Assembly (NCBI GenBank): GCA_018389105.1
Contig: JACATO010000925.1
Span: 434,001 to 498,000 of the forward strand
DNA: 64,000 nucleotides
Source: Nautilus pompilius
Lineage: Eukaryota > Mollusca > Cephalopoda > Nautilida > Nautilidae
Reading direction: 5' to 3'
The notes below the pieces were generated by a model. The model did not search any database. It was given only the letters and a program-made list of their open reading frames with translations, and was not told the origin of the DNA. The position numbers and the translations under genes were made by a program. Every line of letters starts with the position of its first letter. The stretch's first letter is position 1. Below are positions 11,701-22,409 of the stretch, piece by piece.

Positions 11701-14700
11701 TGTTAAGGATCATATTGGCATAAATAAATTTGTTTGTGGTTTTCATTAATCCCAGTAAGGTGGTGCTGATTCTAGCATCTGCTGTAGACCCTTTTTATTT
11801 CTCTTAACTTAATGAGCATCCCTCCTCATATTTAATTTTACTGATTTCTGAATAGCCAGCTTGGGAGAGGAAACAGCGAAAACTAATTAAAACCAAATAG
11901 AAAAGGTATTGTTTTATGATGATTTGTTAGCTTTAACAGTATTGTTTTTACATTGGGTTGGGTATAGATTTTGTTTCATGATAAAACAAAAAGAACCGTT
12001 GCTACTGATCCTCTATTGTTATATACTAGCTAGAAGAAACAATGGCATTGTGTATAATATTAAGAAATAATACTAAAAAAAAAAAAGATTCTCATTGTCA
12101 GCAAGAGAGATAGCTGGGCATCATGCCAGATATGATAGAGCGTTGCCCTGAGTTTAGTGTATGATCTATTAATTGATTCAGTAGTGAATTGCAGGAGTAG
12201 CTGAAAGTTATCACTACACTTAGCTGGAGCTTTATTGTTTGCTTTCTTTCCAACCCTAAACTTTTGGGAGTAATAGATAAGAGTGAATTTCTTGATGTGT
12301 GATTCATGTGACTACAATGCTTAATTATGTGAGGTCCATACATGAAACTAATTGGATGCGGTTCCATTACTGTAAAACTGAATGCAGTCTATCTACTGTA
12401 AACTCTAATGAAATTTCTCTCTGTTTGTCTCTTTTTTTCCCTATGCTCTTGATGGATTTTTCAAAACCTGGATAATGACAAATTTTCCCTTAAGAAAAAG
12501 CAAAACAAAACAAAAGTAGCTCAGACAGAAACCATAATTTCTGCCATTCAGCAGGCAAAAGTTTTGAAATTTAGTGAGTTATCTACATTTACAATGTTTG
12601 GTTGCGCAAACAGGCAAACAGTAGTCTTTTGATATTGTTAAACACCACAAGAATGCGGCCTGTTGCGGTGTAATCATTGTGGCACTTATGTGGCAGGAAG
12701 TGAGCCAGATACTTTTAAGGTGGAATTTAGAATCTCAGGAGTGCATTGGTATTTTTGGCAGATCTGTATTTTGTGCTGGTGACCAACACTAGGCAGGGCC
12801 GAGAATGTTCAGAGCAGATTTCTTTGTTCTCCAACTTAGTGATGCAAGCAACAACCATGAAAGGATAAGCTATTTAAGATAAATAGCGTAAATCTGATTA
12901 TTATCAACCTTTTCCTTGAATTAAAATAAAAACAGATCGAGGAATGATTTATATAATTTTTGGTGACTGTCGTTTTGAAGCTGCTGTGGCCATCCAAGAT
13001 TTTTGATTTGGATAAAGAAGATTAAGCAGTGATGTTTGAACGGATGTAGATGAGCATTACAAGAAATGATCTTCAGGTTCTCCTCCTATGCAGGAACTTA
13101 TTTTATCAGCTGACTTATAATTTAAAAATTTCCTCCTGTTAGAACAAATAGTAGTCATAATAGCTAACAAATTGTTCCTTTTCCCAGATCCTCTTCATTC
13201 AGGTTTCTTATTTATGCTTTGCTTTCTTTTTTCTCTAGCGAAGGTGTGTTTAGGGTCAGGGAACAACGCCAGTGGTCGGCACCTGCTTGTTTTATTTCAC
13301 CCAGCAGGATATTCTGAAAATGAGTGTGCTGATAGTTGGTGAGGGATTTAATCCTGGGAAACTGGGCCTAACATCTCTCTACTGCAAGGACGTTGGGAGG
13401 GTTAGTCATATCAAAGATCGAATTAAATTTGTAAGAAGTTATTTATAACCAGAGATTGGGAGGGAGAGAAACTAATTATTCTTTAGATTTAAAAACAAAA
13501 AACAAAAAAAAAACAAACCCGCACTTCAAAATACACCTGTAACTGATACAGTCAGAAACAGGAAAAATTCTAAATAAGTACTTACGAATGATTAATCATT
13601 AGCAACAAAGTCATGAAAAGAGCAGGAAAATAAAACGCTAATATTCCTTTTTAATAATAGTGAAATTGTTATTTAAGAATGGATCTGTTATCTCATTTCA
13701 TTAAACTTCATATACATCTATATTTGATTAACAATCTTACCTGCAATTAAAAGACACCCAGGTATCTTAACAGGTGCTCATTTTCTCACCTGAGTGCACC
13801 ACTTGGTTTCTGATAACCATATGGCTGTCCCACTGATGTTTGGCAGCACACTTATTAGTATATTCCTTACATGATCAGGAATCAGAAAAGATGATGATAG
13901 CGCACAAGTTTATCTCTGCTTCGTTATCTTTTCTCTCTCAGTCTGTGACTGTTTCAGCAGCAGCAGGCTCGTTATTAACTAATGACAACTGTCTCATAGG
14001 GGGATGTGAGAAAGAGAGGAAAAAAACAACTGCTGCACTCCACATCTATTTAGATTTTTCATGTGCACTTGATTAATGTTGAGTCAGTGCCGGCGAGTTG
14101 AGTGGGTAGACCTCCTCCTCCTCAATTGGCAATGAAATCAATAGTGTGAAAGATGCGTGCTTGCCCGCTGTGTAACCAACACTACCTTCTTGGTCATACA
14201 TCTGATGGGGGGGGGGGGGGATTGGATTCATATTCTGGAGACCCTGCCAAGCTCTGTGACAAAAAAAAAAAAAAAAAAATGGAGATTAATGAATAAACTA
14301 GTTTTGTCATGTGGCATGACAGAATAAATTGATTTAAGTGCATTGCCAGTTCTGGAGAAACCAGTGTGGATCCTTACCATTCTGCTGACTGGTCTCAGCT
14401 CAGTAATGCATCAATATCTAGATTTGAATTCTATGGCCACTAATAATTAAGTTGTTTGTGCAATCAACAGCAGGTTCACTTTTTTTCACATCACTGTCTT
14501 CATGGTCAGCTGGCTCGCATCTGATACATTGTTAAATGAATAGATGGAAAATAGATCATTAAATGTTTATACCTTGTTTAAAATATTTGCTTTTTGAGAG
14601 GAACGGGTATAGAAGATGATAACTTTGCGCGAGGTAATTTCTTGGAAATGTAAATTTGTATTTCCCCAGGTAGAAAGAGCAAGTAAATGTGTGGAAGCTG

Positions 14701-15899
14701 CGGCATTTAGAATGAAGTAAAGTTTTGTTTTATAGTGTTTACTCTGTAAGTAAATGCATCAGGAGGAGGAGGAGGTGTTACTGGATTTTCAGACTCTATC
14801 TGACATCTGTTTGTGGATTAACTAGACTCCTGAACCTTTGGCTACGAACCTATGGAGGATGGCTGGCTGACTTGCTTGCACTGCTACAGAATGTCCTTTT
14901 CTCTTTGCGAGCATGGAGAAATGGAATCAAAACTATTATTTTTGAAATAGGAGCAGAAAACTAATTTGGTAGACAATTTAACTTTAATTAATACAAGATG
15001 TTGGGAGTACTTCACTAACAGAGCTGGAAAGTACTTATTTTTTGTTTCAGAAAATGGACAGAATAGATTTTTTTTGTTCTATCCCAGCATGTTGGATTCA
15101 GATGTATACATTGTTGCTAATGTTTACTTTATAAATGAAGGGCACTGATGATTGCTCAGTGCAACATTAGGAAAGATTAGCTTTTTTTTTTAAAAATTTT
15201 ATTTAAAAAAAAAAATTATTTAAGCATTTCTTTTGATTACTTTTGAACCAAGGAATGCACTTGAAATGATTGCATTATACAAAAGGGAAGATGAAGACCA
15301 TTTCTATGTATATACAGTGCTCTTATATAGTACCTTTGCTACATGTTATTACATGGCAAAGAGAGATGAGCAATAGAGGGGAATTTTTTGATAATGCTTG
15401 TTCAAGTCACATTTTGCATCATACAGATAATCTACCCTATTTGGCATAGAATCGGTGGAATTTTGTGTTATGGTGTGGTCGAGGTTCTATATTCATGTGA
15501 AAACTACTTTTAATTCCCATGATATTGACAGGATGTGAATGGGTTGCTTTTAGCTGATGATCCAGATGCTTCCACCCACCTGTGCCTGATCTGATTTATA
15601 TCAGAGCTTTGGGGTGCCCAGGAAAGGATTTAATGCCTTGATTCTTCTTTCACGTTGTGGTCACACACAAGATATGGCATGTAGTGTTAGCTTTTCCTAA
15701 AGAATATAGTCATTGAATCTCAGTTTGCATTGTTGATACAGTGGTAAGAGATATGTTTTTAAAATGGCAGTGAACCTAAAAAAACTGATACATTTGTTAT
15801 GTGTGAACTTAGTAGAGACCAAAACAAATATAGTTAACCTATAAGAAACTTATTATTAATGAAATAATACAAAAACTGATAGATAGCAAAACAGTTTCC

Positions 15900-16830
15900 A
15901 GAAACAAATCTCAGTAGCTGCATACTTCACCACACAAGATGGTAACATCTAGCCAGGTGTGGCCAGATGATGCATGCAGACACTGGAGAATTCCAGGCAA
16001 TAGTATATTTTAAGGGAGGTTAGCAACAAGTTGCTGTGTCGGCTAAAGAGCTAAAGGACTTTAAATGAAGAGTTGGATGCTGGAAGCTTCAACTTCCACG
16101 ATGCTAAGAACCTGAAAGGCAACTGGACAGGTCTGCTTCTTGGTGAAATAATTCTCTGTGCATGAACTGGTCTCTTATGAAGTAGAAGTATGATGTCTTT
16201 TTTTTGGACTTCTGATGTCATTCCTCTTACCCTGGTGTTTTTTAAAGGCCTATCCTTATCACAGGATTCCCAAGCTGCCCTGTTCTCCAGACTTATTTTC
16301 ACTCAGTGTGAGGTATTTTCTTCCTCAACAAATGATGACACTGCGCATGGCCACTGGCCATCATCTAGGAAAATTAAAATTAATTACACGAAATGACCAC
16401 CAGGGATTCTCTTGAGGCTATCAATAGCATTATAAACACCAGAAGACATTGGTTGGGATTGTAGCTCTTTGTAAGGTTTTCCCCAAACAGAGCTGCCATA
16501 TCTATACATGAATTATCAGAGAAGAGTACAGGCCAGTCTTGCTAGATGTTCAATGATTAGACCTCTCAAAACCTTTGATTCCTATTGGATAGAAGGGATT
16601 TCCTACATGATACCCACTCTGTAGCCAAGTCAGTACAGATTAAGTTGGACTGTTTTTGGGGGGGCTAGGGCACTGTCAGAAGAGAATCTTGGTGCCTCCT
16701 ATACATGTGGTCTCACTGTTGAAGGCCTTCCATGTCAACTTCCTCATTAGTGGCATTTGTCTCAGTGAACAATCATTGGGGTAAACTGGGAAGGGAGGCC
16801 TGTTTTTATAGAGGCAACACAAGAGAAGTC
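15900..16830. other. Unassigned GC-richer block
   Basis: This block is visibly less AT-rich than its flanks and has overlapping short open frames on both strands (for example 16051-16302 minus and 16190-16415 plus), none longer than about 85 residues. A plus-strand string PCSPDLFS superficially resembles a mariner motif, but neighbouring residues do not fit. It may be an old repeat or a conserved non-coding segment. I cannot identify it. Confidence 0.25.
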
Positions 16831-16917
16831 TGGAACTTAATTAGAATATCACTCTAGAAGTGACTGAAAATGTGAAATGGTAGAGAAAGGTGTGAATGTA
16901 ATATTGTGTCAAATTGA

Positions 16918-17127
16918 CCCCCCCCCACCCACCCCGGAGATCTTTTCAGTTATTTTTTCTGCAAAACAAAAACAACAACAAAAAAGTCTTTGAATATGTT
17001 TACGTAAAATATGTAAAAAAAAACAAAAAAGTAGACTTAGAATATAGTGGGTAAGAGGTGAAATTATTTCACTATGAGTTTTTAGTTCCTGTATTTGAGT
17101 GGAATTGCCTCCCCCCACCCCCCACCA
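16918..17127 (-). repeat. Two C-rich tracts with G-quadruplex potential on the minus strand
   Basis: C-runs at 16918-16935 and 17110-17126 give G-runs on the minus strand of the form GGGG-T-GGG-T-G10 and GG-T-G6-T-G6. The first has enough G-runs for a quadruplex if the long run is split. There is no gene context to suggest a role. Confidence 0.4.
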
Positions 17128-18605
17128 AGATTCCTGAAGAGTTAATAAATAAATAAATAGTTGATAAATACGCCTGTGGGCCGACACTTAGGTTAGTCAT
17201 GGTGGCTGCTGGCCCGTAACTGATGAACGGACGGAACGGAGCCGAACAATGTTGTTACAGTTCTGCTGAGAGTCGGAGGGAGGGGGGGGGTTTGATTAAA
17301 CTAAAATTAAATTAATAATGGATTTATTTGCATCGAGTCTTTGGAGTTAATAGCTATTTCATTTTTTATTTTTTTTTAAAGTATTTAATTTCAGAAGAAA
17401 GTTTGTTGGAGTGTGATTGCAGACTAGAATTCCATGAGTTCTGTTTCCAGTGGTATTTGGTTTCACAAGTTGTTGATAACCAGAAAAAGAAGTCAGTCAA
17501 ATGGGACCATGAAATAGGTGACAGTGTCCCTTTATTTAAACTAATCAGCAGCTAGTGTATTTTCAAGAAAAGCATTCCCAGGTGCCTTTCTAGGTTATAC
17601 ATAATGACTGGTGACAGACAACACACAGGCTGGGTGAACCCATCTTTGTCAGGGAAACTAGGGAGCTTGTTGGAAGAATGGTACTGTTCTTGGTAATTTA
17701 GGGATTTAGTTTATAATGCTTACAAATAACCACATCAGAAAAATGTAGACATGCTCCCTTTAAAAAAAAAAAAGAAAAAAATTTTGTAAAAATAAATTAG
17801 AGAATAGAATGTATAGAAAGACACTACTGGTCAAATATTCATACTCCTGCTTTTATTTCCACTTTGACCTAGGATTTTAATGCTTTGCATAAAAAAGGAA
17901 TTGTTATTGAAATACTGCAGTGTCACAGAAGAGTCCATGTTTACTAAGCTGAACTAAAGTTGATATTTAACTTGGTTTAATGTTTCAAGTGTTTCTTAGT
18001 TTTCACTTGGGGATTTCCATGGTGAAGTGTTAATACATGAATTGAGATTATTTGATCTCAGGTATGACTGGTCACCTGCGTGAAGTAATGCAAGTCATTC
18101 GTTTTTTGTAGTTATGAAAATATGAATTAAAGTAAATTATGAACAGTTAATTGCTATTCCGGGGGATATGCATATGAAAAATGACGACTTGTAGAAGTGT
18201 CATTACTTACCTTACTGCTTGCACATGAGAATTATTCATTAATGTGGATAGTTGTTTTCTGGAAGTTGACCAGATTTGAATTCTGAAGATAAATGGAACT
18301 ACTTTATTTGGCATTGGAAGAAGAAATTCTGAGGCTGGAGGTAAATGGAGAAGCATAGGGATAATGCCCACTGGTTGTCTTTCCATCTAGACATCAAATG
18401 TACAGGATGTTCCATAATTAAGCAAACATACTCTACATTTATTTTGTTGCCATAACATGAAATGCAGGCATCTATCAATTCAAAAACAAGAAAAAATCTA
18501 AGATGTTCAAATAATTTGTTTGCCATTTTTATCCAAGTACTATTGCAGGCTACTGTTTACAGAGCATCGCACATTTTTTACTTAGTCCACATTTGTTTCT
18601 ATGTA

Positions 18606-19837
18606 TTAGGTTGTTACAAAAGTTTTGTCGGTTTGTTTACTGCAACAATGAGACTATATATTGTTGCTGAATATGAAGTTTATTAATCAAAGTCAGTTCC
18701 ATTACAATCAATACACTTCAGTCATATACCATTTTGGAAAAAAATCTGGATTTCTGGAGTCGATAAACTGTTAGAAGGCAGTTTCGATTGCTGCCTGGTT
18801 GGAGAAAAATTTCATATGGAAAAAGCTGTTGAGGTGTTTGAAAAGGTGGTAGTCTGTGGGAGAAAGGTCTGGTGAACAGGGTGGGTGAGTGAGAACTTCA
18901 CACCCCGACGTATTAAGTTTCTGAAGAGTCACTTTTGCAATATGAGGACAAGCATTGTTGTGGAGCAGGATTGGGCCTCTTCGATTCACCAATGCCAGCT
19001 GTCATTGGGAGAGTTTCTGATGAACAATGTTTAACTCATGACAGTACCTTTCAGCTGTGATGGTTTCACCAGGTTGCAAGAAGTTATAGTGGACGACACC
19101 AGTTGCAGTCCACCAAACAGTGATCATGGGGTGGAGGCTGGATTTTGGAATGTGGTTAGGCACCTTGTCTCTATTGAGCAACTGTGCTGATCATTTGCAA
19201 TCGTCGTAAAGGATCCGTCTTTCATCATTCATAATTATTTGGTAAAGAAATGGGTCATTTTTGTTTCTTATGACAAGCGAAGAGCAGATTTCCAATGGAC
19301 GATTTTGTTGTTGTTCAATCAAATCGTGAGGTACCCACTTATCAAGCCTTTTCACCTGTATGATTACATCAAGATGCCACGAAACAGCTGCAGTGCTTAT
19401 GTCAAGCTCTCCAGCAATTTCTCTCTCTGTTTTACTGAGCTCGGCTTCAACTGGAAGGATGTCTGCTATGTTCCTTATCTTTGAGGCTCACATCTCCTAA
19501 TTGAATCTTTGCAGCCCATCATTGTATTGTGCGCTCATTTGCCATGTCCTCGCCCCATGCTTGCTTAATGTTATGAGTTGCCTCACTCGCTTTGTGGCCT
19601 GGTTTGAACTCGTGATGAAAAATGTCACGAAAAACTTTTGTATCCATGCTTCACTCAGAACCCTGAAACAGATATCCATTTTATGATTTTTAAAAAGGTA
19701 GGTTTTGGATAATGTATGCCAAAGCTCATGCTACAAAATGATATATAAGTTATTTACATACACCTCCACAAGCAGGCAAAAATGAACCCCGAATTAACAA
19801 CAATATAAAAACTGACAAAACCTTTGTAACAACCTTA
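18606..19837 (-). mobile_element. mariner transposon, D34D type, full length but inactive
   Basis: A 1232-bp element flanked by TA (18604-18605 and 19838-19839). The terminal inverted repeats begin TTAGGTTGTTACAAAAG on the left and TAAGGTTGTTACAAAGG on the complement of the right end, and pair over about 29 bp with a few mismatches. It holds a transposase on the minus strand (separate entry). It sits inside the older DD41D element, whose coding sequence resumes directly at 19840, so it inserted later. TIR start and the C-terminal CIDCNG motif suggest the cecropia-like branch; that branch assignment is tentative. Confidence 0.9.
18683..19647 (-). pseudogene. mariner transposase pseudogene (D34D)
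   Basis: The frame would start at ATG 19647 (MDTKVFRDIFHHEFKPGHKA) and end at TAA 18685-18683 (LKCIDCNGTDFD), about 321 residues against about 345 for the family. Fragments in order are KQAWGEDMANERTIQWW (N-terminal region), the helix-turn-helix zone, ERRILYDDCK with the first Asp, TVWW, LLHNNACPHIAK where the second catalytic Asp has become Asn, and SPDLSPTDYHLF, whose TDYH Asp is the third. Thirty-four residues separate positions two and three. Several frameshifts (for example right after the start region) and stops split the frame. It encoded a cut-and-paste transposase acting on the element's own ends and is now dead. Confidence 0.85.
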
Positions 19838-20470
19838 TATAACCTCTTGTTATTCTTTCCTTGAGTTCAGCAGTGATGTGTGAATTTTTAATATGCACTC
19901 TTTCTTTAACAATACCCTAAAAGGAAAAGTCTGGAGGTATTAAATCACAAAATTTCAGAGTGCACTTAATGGAACTGTCTCTTTTCAACTATTGTTCAGG
20001 AAACTTATTTGGCCATTGTTGGCCTGTACAGTGTTAAAGGATAGATGCTCCATTTTGCATGAACAATACATTTTTATGCTTAAATTTTAGGTTCAAAGTA
20101 TCTTACAACATGTGCATGTACTCCTGAAAAGTTACTCTGCATAAATCTTGACATTTGGGTAGCTTGATGTCTCTTGTACAGCATGATTATTATGTTGCCA
20201 TATCATACAATTACATCTGATATCTGCCCCATTTAGCTTGAACACAGATGTTTTCCTGTAGTGTTGTCAGCAGCACGCCAAATTTTCCAGAATTTCACTG
20301 GACATTCACAGCCATCTTCAAGGAGGTTGTACATCAGGGTCGGCTTTATCCTTAGGTCGTGCAAAGTGTGAAAGACAGATAATTGAGTCGAAGCCAGTTC
20401 TGCTAACCCTGCCCAAGGCCACACAAAAAGTAGTTGACAGTTTCTACATCTTCCCTGGAAAATGCTCACT

Positions 20471-21917
20471 ACTTAACTGTTTATTTGTTTTTTTCTTCTT
20501 TTACAAATTTGTATAACTTAAACCATGCATTTCTCAAAGTGATGTGTTTTACTATATTCCTATGGTCACTACACTAATGCTGTATAGTGGTAGATTTTGT
20601 ACTGCACATTACTTGTTAGTTGAGTTATTGCTGCATGATGTATTGTTATGGAGAAATGACTGTTTGGCACCTCAGTTAATGGAGCACCTTATGTATTTAT
20701 GATGTCACATAATTCATTAAAGGAAGTGGCAAAATATGATAGGCTATTGTGCATGGTGATAGCAGATGACAAAGAAGCTGATTGTGTAAACAACCAATTT
20801 GTGGTTCATTATTATTTATTGACTTCATATAGATAAAAGGAATCCAACTTTGGATTATAATCTCATGAAGCAGCATCAAGCTGCTACTAACTAAAGCACT
20901 AGTACTCAACAGATGGAATTATTGAGTACAATATAAGCAAATTTGTTTAGTATTGTCATAGATATCGGCTGGCCATTGATTTTTGAATTCTGTCTTTGCT
21001 GGTGGTTGAATGTTTTCCTGTATCCAATTATGATGATGATGATGATGTGTTAGTTGCTGATCATTTATTTTTAGGTGGAATCACTGTATAAACATTGTTT
21101 GTTATTAGCTTAAAATGCTATTATGAGTATACATAGCCAATGTCTGTTTCGAATTTCAATAAGCTGATTTACCAATGTTGCTGCATGTTAGCTATATTAT
21201 GAAAACTGTTGTGAAATATTTGTTTGCTTTTGTTTCTTCATATTAAGTCACAATCCCGTCAAGGACTAAGAAAAAGGGGGAAAAGGTGTATCTGAATAAT
21301 GGTAGTAGAAGATCATTGTTAATTTTGCCATTTATTTGGTGGGTGATAATTTTTCAGTACACCCACCTGTATTTTAGACCAGTTTCTGATGGGTAGAGAC
21401 GTGATAACAAGGGAGGTGTCTGCATGTTTACACACAGGGGTTTTTTTATTATCAGAATTACATCGATAAACAGAATGTAACTGGAGATTTTCTGAAAGTT
21501 TCCATTAAAAATTTTTCACTAACGTATTTTCTGATGAGCGCCTATTTTGAATAGTATCACGAAAAACCCTACACTGACAAGTAAGCTCTAATGTCGTCAT
21601 AAACCATATCATTTCAATGTTAGCCTGGCCTGTTTCACTATTTTAAAAATTTAATTTGACATTAAAAAGGGGTGAAGTTGTAAATGTTTAATCTTAGTTT
21701 TACATGTAAACTTGTTAGTGGAGATAATGATGCATGATGTAGTTTCTTTGATATTTTAAAGTACCCCGTGGCAAGGTGTTAAATGATTTATTTCTAGCTA
21801 GTTCTTGACAGGTCAGCCTGTTGGTTTCTGTTGCTTTATAACAGCTGAAATATCCCTATTAGATAGATGCACACTATTTAATTGACTTAACCTTTTTTTT
21901 TTAAAATTAAAAGTGTA
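20471..21917. other. Non-coding stretch between mariner remnants
   Basis: AT-rich DNA with an (ATG)n microsatellite at 21029-21047. I see no gene or transposon piece here, though the undefined far end of the 18.4-kb DD41D element could extend into the first few hundred bases. Confidence 0.5.
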
Positions 21918-22407
21918 CAGGATGCAACAAAAATCTGGTCCCATGTGATTTACCAATGTCCTTTTACAGTAAACTAACACAATTATTTTTCATATGCGGA
22001 TGATTTATCGCTTTTCTTAAGAGCTTTAAATTTCTTTCAACAAGACAGCACCTTGCCACACTTCGTGGCAAATGTATGCAACTGGCTGGAGGCAACGTTT
22101 CCCCGAAAATGGATAAGAAAAAGTGAACCAATTGAATGGCTTCCTAGAACCTCTGAACTTGACTCCTTAGATGCCTTCTTTGGCGATCATTTGAAGAAAG
22201 CTGTCTTCAACGACAGGCCAAGAACACTTGTTGAGCTAAAAGCTAACATCCAACAGAGGTGCAATAGCATCACTCAAGAAAGATTACAACTTGTCGCCAC
22301 ATCCTTAAATAGAAGAATTAACAAGTACATAGAAGTAGATGGAAAACAGGTTGAATACTTACAACAAAAATCACATGGGGCTGGACTTTTTTTTTTTTTT
22401 ACACCTG
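21918..22407 (+). mobile_element. Internally deleted DD41D mariner-like element
   Basis: A 490-bp element between TA dinucleotides (21916-21917 and 22408-22409). The left end begins CAGGATGCAACAAAAATCTG and the complement of the right end begins CAGGTGTA with an A-run; both ends then carry CCCATGTGATTT about 25-35 bp in, so they form an inverted repeat. Only the C-terminal third of the transposase remains (separate entry), so most of the 5' coding sequence has been deleted. It is less decayed than the 18.4-kb relative: about 110 codons are still open. Confidence 0.75.
22035..22361 (+). pseudogene. DD41D mariner-like transposase, C-terminal fragment
   Basis: The open frame begins within the element at FQQDSTLPHF, where the Asp is the second catalytic residue. 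It continues with LEATFPRKWI, EPIEWLPRT, then ELDSLDAFFGDHLKKAVF, where the Asp of SLDAFF is the third catalytic position; 41 residues lie between them. It ends in the family's usual tail (ITQERLQLVATSLNRRINKY and VDGKQVEYL). The PRSPDL motif has become PRTSEL. There is no start codon of its own and the first catalytic Asp is absent, so it cannot be a working transposase. Confidence 0.8.
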
Positions 22408-22409
22408 TA

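Larger units (their letters stand above)
8717..18402. other. Non-coding stretch upstream of receptor exon
   Basis: AT-rich sequence with no gene I can support. It contains an (AG)n run at 9991-10009, a run of 13 G at about 14208-14220, a long A-run at 14261-14279, a moderately GC-richer block at 15.9-16.8 kb (separate entry) and two C-rich tracts near 17 kb (separate entry). It may be 5' intron or promoter territory of the receptor gene. Confidence 0.5.
18403..20470 (-). mobile_element. Degraded mariner-like element, DD41D (rosa-like) type, interrupted by a second mariner
   Basis: An old IS630-Tc1-mariner remnant on the minus strand, split in two by the mariner at 18606-19837. Its terminus starts after a TA with CAGGATGTTCC at 18403. 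Left of the inserted mariner lies the transposase C-terminus, residues like LIDACISCYGN and HVMATK in scrambled frames. Right of it, reading minus from about 20.25 kb to 19.84 kb, come RCNCMIWQHNNHAVQETS (matching the family's RHN-x-IWA-x-ENPH segment), FMQNGAS (second catalytic Asp now Asn), NKFPEQ, then CDLIPPDF and VKERVHIKNSHITAELKERI. Spacing of the second and third acidic positions is about 40-41 residues, as in rosa-type elements. Several stops and frameshifts make it inactive. The far end near 20.47 kb is not defined. Confidence 0.7.

Noticed and set aside
16215-16415. Plus-strand PCSPDLFS string resembling the mariner PPYSPDLxP motif
   Set aside because: Neither the preceding DN-x-x-PH motif nor the following residues fit, so I treat it as chance.
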